From NCBI RefSeq assembly GCF_002864685.1, contig NZ_NMQZ01000041.1, forward strand, positions 1-52,322: 52,322 nucleotides of DNA, given 5' to 3'. Positions 1 to 8,620 of the stretch are shown here, one piece after another (the stretch's first letter is position 1; every line of letters starts with the position of its first letter). A program made the position numbers and the translations under genes. The notes under the pieces are model-generated. The model was not told where the DNA came from. It did not search any database and was given only the letters and a program-made list of their open reading frames with translations. The stretch comes from Alloalcanivorax mobilis. Lineage in GTDB: Bacteria; Pseudomonadota; Gammaproteobacteria; Pseudomonadales; Alcanivoracaceae.

Positions 1-2
1 CC

Positions 3-569
3 CGCCCGGCGATGGCACCCTCGGCACCGCTGGGCGAGGCGGCCGTGCCGCTGGCCGACGGCGCCCCCACGGCGCGCCCCGGTGAACCGGAGCGGGGCCA
101 GGAAAACCGCGCCCTGCCGGCGGCTGCGCCGACGGGCGCCGGCGTCGACGAACCGGTGCACGAAACCCTGCATGGTTTGCTGCGCCATCAGTTGGAATTG
201 CTCACCACGCCGGTGCTGCGCTGGGAGGGCGATGTCTGGACCGGGCTGTTCATGGCCCTGGTGATCCAGCCGCCCGCGGCGCGCCACGGGGACGCCAGCG
301 GCAAGGGCGGCGAACGAGATGGCGAGGGCGGCGAGGATGGCGAGGCGCAGGCCTGGCAGTCCGAATTGCGTTTGCACAGCGACGACCTGGGCGAAATCCG
401 GGTGCGATTGCACTTGGCGTCGAAGCAATTGAGCCTGGTGATGAACGTGGACTCCGAGGCGGTGGCGCGGACCCTGCGCGAGGGCGGCGAGGGTTTTAGC
501 GAGCGCCTGCACGCGCTCGGGTTTGATCAGGTGCGGCTGAACGTGGAGGCCCCCGGCGATGAGCGATAA
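3..569 (+). CDS. FliK-like flagellar hook-length control protein, C-terminal part (5' end outside window)
   Basis: The frame is open to the left edge, so the true start is probably upstream and only the last ~189 residues are visible. The N-terminal half of this stretch is Pro/Ala/Gly-rich low-complexity linker. The C-terminal ~75 residues have the pattern of the FliK C-terminal (Flg_hook) domain: an ELRLHSDDLGEIRVRLHL segment, a short strand with LSLVMNVDSEAVARTLR, then a helix and GFDQVRLNVEAP. FliK family proteins act as the molecular ruler and substrate-specificity switch of the flagellar export apparatus, contacting the cytoplasmic domain of FlhB. The next gene, overlapping by 11 bp, encodes exactly such an FlhB-like domain, which supports the assignment. 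Family match is by reading only, so a FliK-like paralogue rather than fliK itself is possible. Confidence 0.65.
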   Translation, partial: RPAMAPSAPLGEAAVPLADGAPTARPGEPERGQENRALPAAAPTGAGVDEPVHETLHGLLRHQLELLTTPVLRWEGDVWTGLFMALVIQPPAARHGDASGKGGERDGEGGEDGEAQAWQSELRLHSDDLGEIRVRLHLASKQLSLVMNVDSEAVARTLREGGEGFSERLHALGFDQVRLNVEAPGDER

Positions 570-831
570 GGAGCCGGCCGGGCGCCGCCGGGCGGTGGCG
601 ATGGCCTACGGCGAGGGCGACAACGCCCCTCGGGTGGTGGCCAAAGGCTACGGTGAACTGGCCGAGCGCATCATCGCCGAAGCCCGCCAAAAGGGCGTGT
701 ATGTCCACGATGCTCCGGAACTGGTGGCCCTGCTGATGCAACTGGACCTGGATCAGCGGATTCCGACCAGCCTGTATCAGGTGATCGCCGAATTGCTGGT
801 CTGGGTGGGGGATCTTCGCCGCGAACAATGA
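559..831 (+). CDS. Orphan FlhB C-terminal-domain protein (FlhX/FhlB-like)
   Basis: A 90-residue protein with no membrane segments that aligns with the cytoplasmic domain of FlhB after its autocleavage point. AVAMAYGEGDNAPRVVAKG here parallels YAVALQYDDSNMAAPRVVAKG in the full FlhB encoded at 14150-15307, and both end with a PxxLYxxxAExLVW pattern. The NPxH cleavage motif is absent. The natural start corresponds to a pre-cleaved fragment, with a short basic N-terminus. Such stand-alone FlhB_C proteins are known to support export-specificity switching in some bacteria. The start overlaps the FliK-like stop, so the two are translationally coupled and probably work together. Confidence 0.8.
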   Translation: MSDKEPAGRRRAVAMAYGEGDNAPRVVAKGYGELAERIIAEARQKGVYVHDAPELVALLMQLDLDQRIPTSLYQVIAELLVWVGDLRREQ

Positions 832-1122
832 CGAACAGGCTAAGTATAAATCATTAGTTTATAAAAAAAGACGGATTGGAAAGGCTTTTTGAGACCTGTA
901 TCCAAGCAATTTTTTTTACCCTCATGGGAATTCCGTTTTCCGCGCCGTTGCTTGCTGGCCGGCAGGCGTTCGATTTGCTCATTGCGGCTGCCGTTTCGTT
1001 TAGAGTTAAGTGCTAACTTGATGTTTTAAAAGGAAAAACTGGGAAATTTTCAGCTTTTCTTTCGATTCCTTCCGTACCTCCGACGCTGGCGCCGCGCCCC
1101 TTATCCTTCCGAGACTTCGTAG

Positions 1123-1138
1123 TGTGAATTAGATCACA
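1123..1138 (+). promoter_or_regulatory. CRP/Vfr-type binding site 1 (flhDC promoter)
   Basis: TGTGA-ATTAGA-TCACA is a perfect match to the CRP consensus TGTGA-N6-TCACA. Its centre (1130.5) is exactly 30 bp upstream of a second site. In enterobacteria flhDC is directly activated by CRP-cAMP, so the location fits the known logic. Confidence 0.8.
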
Positions 1139-1152
1139 TTTTGATCTGGAGA

Positions 1153-1168
1153 CGTGATCTTTGTCACA
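1153..1168 (+). promoter_or_regulatory. CRP/Vfr-type binding site 2 (flhDC promoter)
   Basis: CGTGA-TCTTTG-TCACA differs from the CRP consensus by one base. The centre is 1160.5, about 45 bp upstream of the start predicted from the extended -10 at 1191-1199. That is close to the class II activator position. The spacing to site 1 (30 bp, about three helical turns) would put both dimers on roughly the same DNA face. Confidence 0.7.
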
Positions 1169-1181
1169 CAAAAGTGTGAGG

Positions 1182-1213
1182 ATTACGTAATGGTATGATA
1201 GGTTACGACGTAA
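1182..1213 (+). promoter_or_regulatory. Extended -10 element and two TTACG inverted repeats before flhDC
   Basis: TGG-TATGAT (1191-1199) fits an extended -10 element (TGn-TATAAT-like). It lies between two short inverted repeats: ATTACGTAAT (1182-1191, perfect 10-bp palindrome) and TTACG-A-CGTAA (1203-1213). The shared half-site TTACG/CGTAA flanking the predicted start looks like an operator for a dimeric regulator. The identity of that regulator is unknown. Confidence 0.5.
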
Positions 1214-1366
1214 TCGGGGCCAGCCTAAAAGATTGCAGCATGGCCTTTTACTAAGAAAAAAGAATGAATTTGCGGCGCCTGCGCTTGCGGGCTCTTCTGG
1301 GGATGCTTTTCCGCCGTGGAAGCATGGGGAGACACCCCTCGGTAGTGGTTACCGTCGGAGATAAAC

Positions 1367-1675
1367 ATGGATGCGGACACCGTTCTAGACGAAATTCAGG
1401 ACATCAATCTCACCTATCTTCTGCTTGCCCAGCGCATGCTCAAGGAAGATTTCGCCACCGCTTTGTTCCGGCTCAAGATCGACCCGGCCATGGCGGAGGT
1501 GCTGACCTCTCTTTCGGCCCGGCAACTGGGGCAGCTCTCACGCACCAATCAGCTTCTCTTTCGCCTTTGTTTCGACAACGCCGAACAGGTGAAAAAAGTC
1601 ACTCATAACCGACGCGAGCAGGGTCTCGGGCAGACCCATGCCGCCTTGCTCATGGCGTGCGCCAATTCCGCTTAA
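1367..1675 (+). CDS. flhD: Flagellar transcriptional regulator FlhD
   Basis: A 102-residue protein recognisable as FlhD: the LDEIQDINLTYLLLAQRML N-terminus, the FRLKIDPAMAEVLTSLSARQ middle, and the helical C-terminus ending in QTHAALLMA. FlhD forms a heterohexamer with FlhC that activates class II flagellar genes with sigma-70 RNA polymerase. The ATG at 1367 follows CGGAG at good spacing. flhC starts 33 bp downstream, so they form one operon. Expression is expected to depend on cAMP through the two CRP-like sites upstream. Length is close to the family norm. Confidence 0.93.
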   Translation: MDADTVLDEIQDINLTYLLLAQRMLKEDFATALFRLKIDPAMAEVLTSLSARQLGQLSRTNQLLFRLCFDNAEQVKKVTHNRREQGLGQTHAALLMACANSA

Positions 1676-1708
1676 CGACGCACGGAAAACGTTTCTGGGG
1701 GGAAATTC

Positions 1709-2290
1709 ATGTCAGAGAAAAGTCTGGTCGATGAGATGCGCCAGGTTCAACTGGCGATTGAGCTGATTGAGCTGGGAGCACGCCTGCAGGTGCTGGAATC
1801 GGAGACCGCGCTCAGCCGTGGCCGGCTGATCCGGCTTTATAAGGAAGTGCGCGGCATGTCGCCGCCCAAGGGCATGCTGCCGTTCTCCACCGACTGGTTC
1901 ACCACCTGGCTGCCCAACATTCATTCCTCGTTGTTTTACAGCTTCTATCGCCAGCTCACCGGTGAGCAGGGCTGCGGCCGCATGGACGGCTTCGTGAAAG
2001 CCTACCGGCTGTATCTGGAACAGATGCTGCTCGATGACGCCGAGCCGGTGCTCGGGCTGACCCGGGCCTGGACCCTGGTGCGCTTCTTCGAGAGCGAGAT
2101 GTTCCAGCTTTCGCCGTGCACCCATTGCGGCGGCCGCTTCGTCGCGCACGCCCACACCCCCTGCCAGGATTTTGTCTGCGGCATCTGCCAGCCGCCCTCG
2201 CGCGCCGGCAAAACCCGTAAACGCCGCGCCGAGCTGGACGCTACCGCGCTGGCCACGCCTTTGCTGGCCGGGCATGCCTTGGGGGCTTGA
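1709..2290 (+). CDS. flhC: Flagellar transcriptional regulator FlhC
   Basis: A 193-residue FlhC. The region from about residue 30 to 110 carries the family signature ([37 protein letters not shown]). The zinc site near the C-terminus is intact: CTHCGG, then [12 protein letters not shown], giving the C-x2-C and C-x4-C-x2-C cysteines that bind zinc in the FlhD4C2 complex. It partners FlhD to activate flagellar class II operons. The stop codon is followed immediately, with no spacer, by the first GACGCCG heptamer array. Confidence 0.93.
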   Translation: MSEKSLVDEMRQVQLAIELIELGARLQVLESETALSRGRLIRLYKEVRGMSPPKGMLPFSTDWFTTWLPNIHSSLFYSFYRQLTGEQGCGRMDGFVKAYRLYLEQMLLDDAEPVLGLTRAWTLVRFFESEMFQLSPCTHCGGRFVAHAHTPCQDFVCGICQPPSRAGKTRKRRAELDATALATPLLAGHALGA

Positions 2291-2474
2291 GACGCCAGAC
2301 GCCGGACGCCGGACGCCGGACGCTAGACGCCGGACGCCGGACGCCGGACGCCAAACCCGGCGCGGATAGCAATGGTGTGTTTACTGAACTGCAGGAAACA
2401 CACCATGCCTCTCAGGTTGAGGGTTTAGCGTCCGGCGTCTAGCGTCTAGCGTCTAGCGTCTAGCGTCTAGCGCC
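2291..2474. repeat. Heptamer element A1: inverted GACGCCG arrays around a conserved core
   Basis: Nine consecutive 7-bp units (GACGCC[G/A] or GACGCTA) run from 2291 to 2353. An inverted array of six TAGCGTC/CGGCGTC units plus a variant runs from 2426 to 2474. The core between them begins AACCC and ends GGGTT, and contains GGTGTGTTT...AAACACACC, a 9-bp perfect inverted repeat with a 13-nt loop. The same core and unit recur after fliA (20859-21014). The whole element can fold as one long hairpin and could end flhDC transcription. Confidence 0.9.
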
Positions 2475-2497
2475 CAGCTTTTTTCCAACAATTCCCC

Positions 2498-2524
2498 TCA
2501 AGCCCCACCGCCGCCGGCCGATAC
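2498..2524 (+). promoter_or_regulatory. Sigma-28 (FliA) promoter for the motAB-cheAW operon
   Basis: TCAA, a 15-bp spacer, then GCCGATAC. This matches the FliA consensus TAAA-N15-GCCGATAA at 3/4 and 7/8 positions, with correct spacing and orientation 42 bp upstream of motA. In enterobacteria the same operon is a class III FliA target. Confidence 0.8.
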
Positions 2525-2565
2525 AGACGGTAATGCTATCCACGTTGTAGTAAAGGATACCGGTT

Positions 2566-3438
2566 GTGCTGATACCCCTTGGTTTCATTATCGTCGCGTT
2601 TTCCGTGTTCGGTGGCTTTTCGATGGCCGGCGGGCATTTGGGGCCGCTGTACCAGCCCACCGAAATTCTGATGATCTGCGGGGCGGCGGTGGGCTCGTTC
2701 ATCGCCGCCAATAACGGCAAGGCCATCAAGGCCACCTTGCGCACCGCCTCCAAGCTCAAGCGCACCAAGCGCTACGACAAAAGCATCTACATGGATCTGA
2801 TGGCGATGCAGTACAAGCTGCTCTCGAAGATGCGTCGCGAAGGGGTGCTGGGGATCGAGCGGGATATTGAAAAGCCCGACGAAAGCCCGTTGTTTTCCGA
2901 ATACCCCCGGTTGCTTCAGGACCCGATGATCATGGGATTCATCACCGATTACCTGCGCTTGATGGTGAGCGGCGGCATGGACCCGATTGAACTCGACGAG
3001 CTGATGACCCATGAGATCGAGGCCTTCGAGCATGAGGCGCACGTGCCGGTGGACGCGCTGACCAAGGTCGGCGACGCGCTGCCGGCGTTTGGCATCGTGG
3101 CGGCGGTGTTGGGCGTGGTGAAGGCGCTCAGCTCGGCGGACTCCGGGGTCGACGAGATGGGCTTTATGGTCGCGCACGCTCTGGTCGGCACCTTCGTTGG
3201 CATCCTGCTCGCCTACGGCTTCGTCAATCCGGTGGCCAGCCGCATTGACCGCCAGGTGCACGAGGCGGTGAAGATGCTGCAATGCATCCGCGTGACCCTA
3301 CTGGCGAGCCTCAACGGTTACGCGCCGCAACTGGCGGTGGAGTTTGGTCGCAAGGCGCTGCACACGGCGGAGCGGCCCTCTTTCACTGAGCTGGAAGATC
3401 ACGTGCGCGCCGCCCGGGGCGGCAACGGCGAGCCATGA
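2566..3438 (+). CDS. motA: Flagellar motor stator protein MotA
   Basis: A 290-residue MotA of the proton-driven enterobacterial type. It opens MLIPLGFIIVAFSVFGG and has GGHLGPLYQPTE and SFIAANNGKAIK. A cytoplasmic loop with the charged residues that contact FliG carries SEYPRLLQDP. The paired final membrane helices include VGDALPAFGIVAAVLGVV and VGTFVGILLAYGF with the conserved prolines. It ends ERPSFTELEDHVRA, as E. coli MotA does. MotA forms the stator ring around MotB in the inner membrane. The start is GTG at 2566, preceded by AAAGGA. The stop overlaps motB (ATGA), indicating coupled translation. Confidence 0.95.
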   Translation: MLIPLGFIIVAFSVFGGFSMAGGHLGPLYQPTEILMICGAAVGSFIAANNGKAIKATLRTASKLKRTKRYDKSIYMDLMAMQYKLLSKMRREGVLGIERDIEKPDESPLFSEYPRLLQDPMIMGFITDYLRLMVSGGMDPIELDELMTHEIEAFEHEAHVPVDALTKVGDALPAFGIVAAVLGVVKALSSADSGVDEMGFMVAHALVGTFVGILLAYGFVNPVASRIDRQVHEAVKMLQCIRVTLLASLNGYAPQLAVEFGRKALHTAERPSFTELEDHVRAARGGNGEP

Positions 3439-4340
3439 AACAGGGTGAACGGGCGATCATTATCCGCCGCCGGCGACCGGCGGCGGCGGGGCACCATGGT
3501 GGTGCCTGGAAGATCGCGCTGGCGGATTTCATGACCGCGCTGATGGCGCTGTTTCTGGTGCTGTGGATTATTTCCACGGCGACGCCCCAGGAGCTCAAAG
3601 GGCTGGCGGAATATTTCCGCACGCCGTTGTCGGTGGCGCTGGCCGGTGGGGATCGCAGTGCCTCGGATTCCAGCGCGATTCCCGGTGGCGGCGCCGATCC
3701 GGCGCACGCCGAAGGGGAGAGGATGCGCGTGGACCTGCGCCAGCAAAGCCGGCCCAGCGACACCCGCAACCTGTTCCGGCATTTGCGCCAGCGCATTGAA
3801 GCGGCGATTGCCGCCGACCCGGCGTTGCGCGATCTGCATGAACAGATGCGCTTCGACATGACCCAGGAAGGGCTGCGCATTCAGTTGGTGGATACCGAGC
3901 GGCGCCCGATGTTCCGGCTGGGCCGCGATCAGGTGGCGCCTTATATGCGCGATCTGCTGCGCACCCTGGCGCCGTTGCTCAATGAGTTGCCCAACCAGAT
4001 CAGTATCAGCGGGCACACCGACAGCCTGCGTTATCAGCGCGGCGATCAGGGTTACAGCAACTGGGAGTTGTCCGCGGACCGCGCCAACGCCTCCCGGCGC
4101 GAGCTGGTGGCGGGCGGGCTGGACGGCGAAAAACTGCTGCGGGTGGCGGGCATGGGCGACCGGGTGCCGATGCAGGACGCCAACCCCGGCGACCCGGTGA
4201 ACCGGCGCATCAGCCTGGTGGTGCTGACCGCCGAGGCGGCGGCGCGGATTCTGGCGCAAAGCCAGGGGCGGGCCTACACGCCGGCGGCGGCACAGCCACA
4301 GGCAGCAGTACAGGCGCAGGCGAAGGCGAAGGCGGAGTGA
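3435..4340 (+). CDS. motB: Flagellar motor stator protein MotB
   Basis: A 301-residue MotB. A short basic N-terminus leads to one membrane helix, KIALADFMTALMALFLVLW, containing the proton-carrying aspartate (Asp31). The plug region EYFRTPL follows. The C-terminal OmpA-like peptidoglycan-binding domain (about residues 170-280) has ISGHTDSLRY, NWELSADRANASRREL and DPVNRRISLVV. The Ala/Gln/Lys tail after residue 280 is low complexity. Start ATG overlaps the motA stop by 4 bp. cheA begins 3 bp after the motB stop, so stator and chemosensory genes share a transcript. Confidence 0.95.
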   Translation: MKQGERAIIIRRRRPAAAGHHGGAWKIALADFMTALMALFLVLWIISTATPQELKGLAEYFRTPLSVALAGGDRSASDSSAIPGGGADPAHAEGERMRVDLRQQSRPSDTRNLFRHLRQRIEAAIAADPALRDLHEQMRFDMTQEGLRIQLVDTERRPMFRLGRDQVAPYMRDLLRTLAPLLNELPNQISISGHTDSLRYQRGDQGYSNWELSADRANASRRELVAGGLDGEKLLRVAGMGDRVPMQDANPGDPVNRRISLVVLTAEAAARILAQSQGRAYTPAAAQPQAAVQAQAKAKAE

Positions 4341-4343
4341 AGC

Positions 4344-6422
4344 ATGGACATCAGTGAATTTTACGACACCTTTTTCGAAGAGGCCGAGGAGTTGCTCGGC
4401 GACATGGAGGCGCACCTTCTGGATCTGAACGTGGACGATCCAGACGTGGAGCAACTCAACGCCATCTTCCGGGCGGCGCACTCGATCAAGGGGGGCGCCG
4501 GCACCTTCGGTTTCGAAGCGTTGCTGCGCACCACCCACTTGCTCGAAAACCTGCTCGATCACGCGCGGCGGGGCCGCATCGCACTGCGCCGCGACATCGT
4601 GGATACCTTTCTGGAAGCCAAAGATATGCTTAACGACCAATTGGACGCCTATCGCCAGGGCACCGAGCCGGACCCGGAAGCACTGGAACGGATCTGCGAG
4701 ACCCTGCGCAAGATGGCGCTTGAAGAGCTTGGCGAGGAGACCGGTGACGACGCCCCGGTGACGGCCGTCCCGGTGGCCACCGCCGAGCCCGAGCCCCCGG
4801 CTCTGCCCGGCGGCGGCGTGAGGGTGGCGCTGTTGGGCGTCGATGAAAAAGACCGCCAGTTGTTGATCGAGGAGCTGGGGCAACTGGGCGAGATCGTTTT
4901 CCAAAGCGGTGACGCCGACCGCTTCGAGGTGACGCTGAACACCTCGGTCAGTGCCACCGACATCGAAGCGGTGATGTGCTTTATCGCCGAGCCGGAGCAA
5001 CTCGATATTCAGGCGGTCGCCGCCAGCGAGCCGGCGGCGGCACCGACCGAGCCGGTGGTGCCCGCGCCGGCGGCGCCCGACGCAGCGCCTGAAAAAGCCG
5101 CGCCGGCGGCCAAACCGAAGGCGGCGGCCAGCGGCGAGTCGTCGTCGATCCGCGTGCCGGTGACCAAGGTGGACCAGATCATCAACCTGGTCGGCGAGCT
5201 GATCATCACCCAGTCGATGCTCAATCAGGTCGCCGAAGGTGGCCAAGGCAAGCACTCAACGGACAGCAGTGGCCAGGACAACGGCAGCGCCGCCCTGGTG
5301 ACCGGGCTCAACCTGCTGCAGCGCAACGCCCGCGATTTGCAGGAAGCGGTGATGTCGATCCGCATGGTGCCGATGGACTATGTGTTCAGCCGTTTCCCGA
5401 GGCTGGTGCGCGATCTTGCCGCCAAACTCGGCAAAGAAGTGGAACTGGTCACCGAGGGCAAATCCACCGAACTGGACAAGAGCCTCACCGAACGGATCAT
5501 CGATCCACTCACCCACCTGGTGCGCAACAGCCTGGATCACGGCATCGAGACGCCGGCGATTCGCCAGGCCGCCGGCAAGAGCGGCACCGGCACCTTGACG
5601 CTGTCCGCCCAGCACCAGGGCGGCAATATTCTGATCGAGGTCAGCGACGACGGCGCTGGCCTGGATCGCGCCAAAATTCTCGCCAAGGCACGCGCCAACG
5701 GGCTGAGCGTGTCCGATTCGATGAGCGACGACGACGTTTGGCAACTGGTGTTCGCGCCGGGTTTTTCCACCGCCGAGCAGGTCAGTGACGTGTCCGGTCG
5801 GGGCGTGGGCATGGACGTGGTGAAACGCAACATCCAGACCATGGGCGGCCATGTGGAAATTCTCTCGCGGCCGGGCGAGGGCACGGTCACCCGCATCGTG
5901 CTGCCGCTGACCCTGGCGATTCTGGACGGCATGTCGATCAAGGTGGGCGCCGAGGTGTTTATCGTGCCGGTGAGCGCGGTGATCGAATCGCTGCAGCCGC
6001 GCCGCGAGGATCTCTATCCCATGGCCGGCGGCGATGTGCTGTTGAAAGTGCGCGAGGACTATTTGCCAGTGGTGGCGGTACACCACGCCCTGGACGTGGA
6101 CGACGCGGTCACCGAGCCGCCCCGCTGCATCGCGGTGATCGTGCAGGGAGAAGGCCGCCGCTACGCCCTGATGGTCGATGAGCTGGTCGGCCAGCAGCAG
6201 GTGGTGGTGAAAAATCTTGAAACCAACTATCGCAAGGTGCCGGGCATTTCCGCGGCCACCATTCTCGGTGACGGCAGCGTCGCACTGATTCTGGACATCG
6301 TCGACATGCACCGGCTCAGCCAGAGCAAAAAAGAGCGCCAGCGTGAGCAACACAACGTGGCAACGCGCCGCCGGCCCGAGGCCCTGATTCCCCCGGCCTT
6401 AATCAAGGAGGTAGAACACTGA
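4344..6422 (+). CDS. cheA: Chemotaxis histidine kinase CheA
   Basis: A 692-residue CheA with the enterobacterial N-terminus [18 protein letters not shown]. The P1 phosphotransfer domain holds the phospho-accepting His46 in [16 protein letters not shown] CheY/CheB-binding P2-like region is followed by an Ala/Pro-rich linker (about 215-265). Then come the P3 dimerisation domain, the P4 ATPase (N-box [31 protein letters not shown]) and the P5 CheW-like receptor-coupling domain. It autophosphorylates in receptor arrays and passes phosphate to CheY and CheB. It is slightly longer than the E. coli protein, mainly through the linker. The stop overlaps cheW (TGATG). Confidence 0.96.
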   Translation: MDISEFYDTFFEEAEELLGDMEAHLLDLNVDDPDVEQLNAIFRAAHSIKGGAGTFGFEALLRTTHLLENLLDHARRGRIALRRDIVDTFLEAKDMLNDQLDAYRQGTEPDPEALERICETLRKMALEELGEETGDDAPVTAVPVATAEPEPPALPGGGVRVALLGVDEKDRQLLIEELGQLGEIVFQSGDADRFEVTLNTSVSATDIEAVMCFIAEPEQLDIQAVAASEPAAAPTEPVVPAPAAPDAAPEKAAPAAKPKAAASGESSSIRVPVTKVDQIINLVGELIITQSMLNQVAEGGQGKHSTDSSGQDNGSAALVTGLNLLQRNARDLQEAVMSIRMVPMDYVFSRFPRLVRDLAAKLGKEVELVTEGKSTELDKSLTERIIDPLTHLVRNSLDHGIETPAIRQAAGKSGTGTLTLSAQHQGGNILIEVSDDGAGLDRAKILAKARANGLSVSDSMSDDDVWQLVFAPGFSTAEQVSDVSGRGVGMDVVKRNIQTMGGHVEILSRPGEGTVTRIVLPLTLAILDGMSIKVGAEVFIVPVSAVIESLQPRREDLYPMAGGDVLLKVREDYLPVVAVHHALDVDDAVTEPPRCIAVIVQGEGRRYALMVDELVGQQQVVVKNLETNYRKVPGISAATILGDGSVALILDIVDMHRLSQSKKERQREQHNVATRRRPEALIPPALIKEVEH

Positions 6423-6916
6423 TGAATACGCTCAATGCCGTCAAACACGCCGCCGTGGACGCCGACCGCCAGGAGTTTCTGGTGTTCTCGCTGGGGCAGG
6501 AAGAGTACGCCATCGACATCCTCAAAGTGCAGGAGATTCGTGGCTACGAAAACGTCACCCGCATCGCCAACGCGCCGGACTTCATCAAGGGGGTGGCCAA
6601 TCTGCGCGGGGTGATCGTGCCGATCGTCGATCTGCGCCTCAAGTTCCGTCTTGAACGTGCCGACTACGATGGCCAGACCGTGGTGATCGTGGTCAACATC
6701 GCCGAGCGGGTGGTGGGCATCGTGGTGGACCAGGTCTCCGATGTGATGACGCTGACCGCCGAGGAGATCAAGCCGGCGCCGGAATTCGGTGTCAGCCTGC
6801 CGCTGGATTACATCCACGGCCTGGGCAACCTGGAAGACCGCATGCTGGTGCTGGTGGACATCGAAAAATTGCTGACCAGCGAAGAAATGGCCTTGGTGGA
6901 GGAGGTCGGCGAGTAA
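6422..6916 (+). CDS. cheW: Chemotaxis coupling protein CheW
   Basis: A 164-residue CheW. The fold signatures are [20 protein letters not shown], the [19 protein letters not shown] loop that contacts receptor and kinase, [10 protein letters not shown], and [12 protein letters not shown]. It bridges receptors to CheA in the chemosensory array. The ATG shares a base with the cheA stop, and the receptor gene follows 16 bp later, so the operon is mot-che-receptor. Confidence 0.96.
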   Translation: MNTLNAVKHAAVDADRQEFLVFSLGQEEYAIDILKVQEIRGYENVTRIANAPDFIKGVANLRGVIVPIVDLRLKFRLERADYDGQTVVIVVNIAERVVGIVVDQVSDVMTLTAEEIKPAPEFGVSLPLDYIHGLGNLEDRMLVLVDIEKLLTSEEMALVEEVGE

Positions 6917-6932
6917 TCGCCGGCGCGAATCG

Positions 6933-8615
6933 ATGCGCAACAATCAACCGGTAACGCAGCGCGAATACGTACTTGGCGACGACGACTTCCTGATCTCGCG
7001 TACTGATCTGCGCGGTAAGATTACTTACGCCAACCCGGCCTTCATTACCGTTAGCGGCTTCAGCCGCGACGAGCTGATGGGCGCACCGCACAATATGGTG
7101 CGCCACCCGGACATGCCGGTGGAGGCGTTCGCCAACTTCTGGGCAACGATCAAAAGCCGTGGCACCTGGATGGGGCTGATCAAGAACCGGCGCAAAAACG
7201 GTGACCATTACTGGGTGCGTGCCCACGTGACTCCGGTGATCGAAGGCGGAGAGATCAGCGGTTTCGTGTCGGTGCGTCTGAAGGCGGACAAGGCCTCCAT
7301 CGCCCAGGCGGAGAGCCAGTACACGGCGATTCGCGAAGGGCGCGGCAAACATCTGAAGCTGCACCGGGGCGCGGTGCGCCGGCGCGGCCTGGTGCCGGCG
7401 CTGCGCCGCTGGAATCCGGGCTCGGTGGTCAGCCGGCTGGCGACTCTGTGCGCGGTGGCCTGCGCGCTGCTGGTGTTGAGCGCCGGGCTGGGCGGGTATG
7501 GCTTGAGTCAGGCGGACGCCGACAACGGCGCGCTGATAACGGCGCTGGTTATTCTCGCCGCACTCGGCTGCGTGGTGCTGGCGGCGTTGGCCTGGACCAC
7601 CAAGCGGGCCTTTGTGGTGCCGCTCAAGCAGGCCGCCATATTCACCCTGCAAATCGCCGCCGGCAACCTGGCGGCGCAGCCGCCGCGCCGGGTCGGTGGC
7701 GAAATCGGCGAGGTGGTGATGGGGCTGAAGCTGATGCGCCGCAGCCTGGGCAGCATTGTCGGCCACGTGAACGGTGGCATCGCGGTGGTGGCGCCGGCCG
7801 CTCGGGATATTTCCGAGGGCAACGAGGATCTCGCCACCCGCTCGGAACAGCAGGCGGCGTCGCTGCAACAAACCGCCTCCAGCATGGAGCAGATCACCGT
7901 GACCGTGAAACAGAACGCGGACAACGCTCGCCAGGCCAGCGGGTTGGCGTCGGACGCCGCGCGCGCGGTGGGCGAAAGCGGCGAGGTGATGGGCCAGGTG
8001 GTGGACACCATGGGGCGCATCACCGCCAGCTCCGAGCAGATGGCGAAGATCATCGATGCGATTGATTCGATTGCCTTCCAAACCAATATTCTCGCTCTCA
8101 ACGCCTCGGTGGAGGCGGCGCGAGCCGGCGAACAGGGCCGTGGCTTCGCGGTGGTCGCCAGTGAGGTGCGTAACCTGGCCGGTCGCTCCGCCGACGCCGC
8201 CAAGGACATTCGCAACCTGATCGCCAGCTCCACCAAGGAAATCGACGGCGGCGCGCGTCTGGTGCGCCGCGCCGAGCAAACCATTGAATCGGTGGTCGCC
8301 TCGGTGACCCGGGTCAACGACATCATGGGCGAAATCTCCGCCGCCTCCGAAGAGCAGAGCACCGGCATCGACCAGGTCAATCACGCGGTGGCGCAGATGG
8401 ATGAGGTCACCCGGCAGAACGCATCGCTGGTGCAAGCCTCGGCCACCGCCGCCGCCGAACTGCGCTCACGCATTGATCTGCTCGGCCACGCGATTCAGGT
8501 GTTCCGCCTTGGCGCCGAACGCACGCCGACACCGGCGCCAGCGTTACGGGCGCTGGCCGGGCGCGCGGATGACGCCGCCACCGGGGCGCCCGCTCCGGTG
8601 AGACGGGCGGGGTAG
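6933..8615 (+). CDS. aer: Aer-like PAS-domain energy/redox taxis receptor
   Basis: A 560-residue methyl-accepting-type receptor without a periplasmic domain. The N-terminal PAS (about residues 10-125) is very close in pattern to E. coli Aer: [18 protein letters not shown] and [14 protein letters not shown]. It therefore probably binds FAD and senses redox state or oxygen. Two adjacent hydrophobic stretches (about 170-220) form a membrane hairpin, followed by a HAMP-like region and the cytoplasmic signalling domain with its hairpin tip [20 protein letters not shown]. There is no C-terminal xWxxF tether, so it should rely on other receptors for efficient methylation. It occupies the operon position where E. 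coli carries tar. Confidence 0.88.
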   Translation: MRNNQPVTQREYVLGDDDFLISRTDLRGKITYANPAFITVSGFSRDELMGAPHNMVRHPDMPVEAFANFWATIKSRGTWMGLIKNRRKNGDHYWVRAHVTPVIEGGEISGFVSVRLKADKASIAQAESQYTAIREGRGKHLKLHRGAVRRRGLVPALRRWNPGSVVSRLATLCAVACALLVLSAGLGGYGLSQADADNGALITALVILAALGCVVLAALAWTTKRAFVVPLKQAAIFTLQIAAGNLAAQPPRRVGGEIGEVVMGLKLMRRSLGSIVGHVNGGIAVVAPAARDISEGNEDLATRSEQQAASLQQTASSMEQITVTVKQNADNARQASGLASDAARAVGESGEVMGQVVDTMGRITASSEQMAKIIDAIDSIAFQTNILALNASVEAARAGEQGRGFAVVASEVRNLAGRSADAAKDIRNLIASSTKEIDGGARLVRRAEQTIESVVASVTRVNDIMGEISAASEEQSTGIDQVNHAVAQMDEVTRQNASLVQASATAAAELRSRIDLLGHAIQVFRLGAERTPTPAPALRALAGRADDAATGAPAPVRRAG

Positions 8616-8620
8616 AGCCG

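Larger units (their letters stand above)
832..1366 (+). other. Long AT-rich regulatory intergenic region upstream of flhDC
   Basis: This 535-bp spacer is clearly more AT-rich than the surrounding genes and contains no convincing coding sequence. It holds two CRP-type sites, two TTACG/CGTAA inverted repeats and an extended -10 element, listed separately. The ~165 nt between the -10 and the flhD start would be a long 5' leader, as is usual for flhDC mRNAs, which are targets of post-transcriptional control in enterobacteria. No hairpin terminator with a T-run is obvious after the preceding gene. Confidence 0.7.

Noticed and set aside
1264-1608. 114-codon frame overlapping the flhDC leader and flhD
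   Set aside because: It overlaps flhD in another frame, has no family resemblance and no good ribosome-binding site; flhD is unambiguous.
2291-2474. CRISPR-like array in the GACGCCG region
   Set aside because: Units are 7 bp with no spacers of regular length, and no cas genes are in the window. These are plain tandem arrays in inverted pairs.
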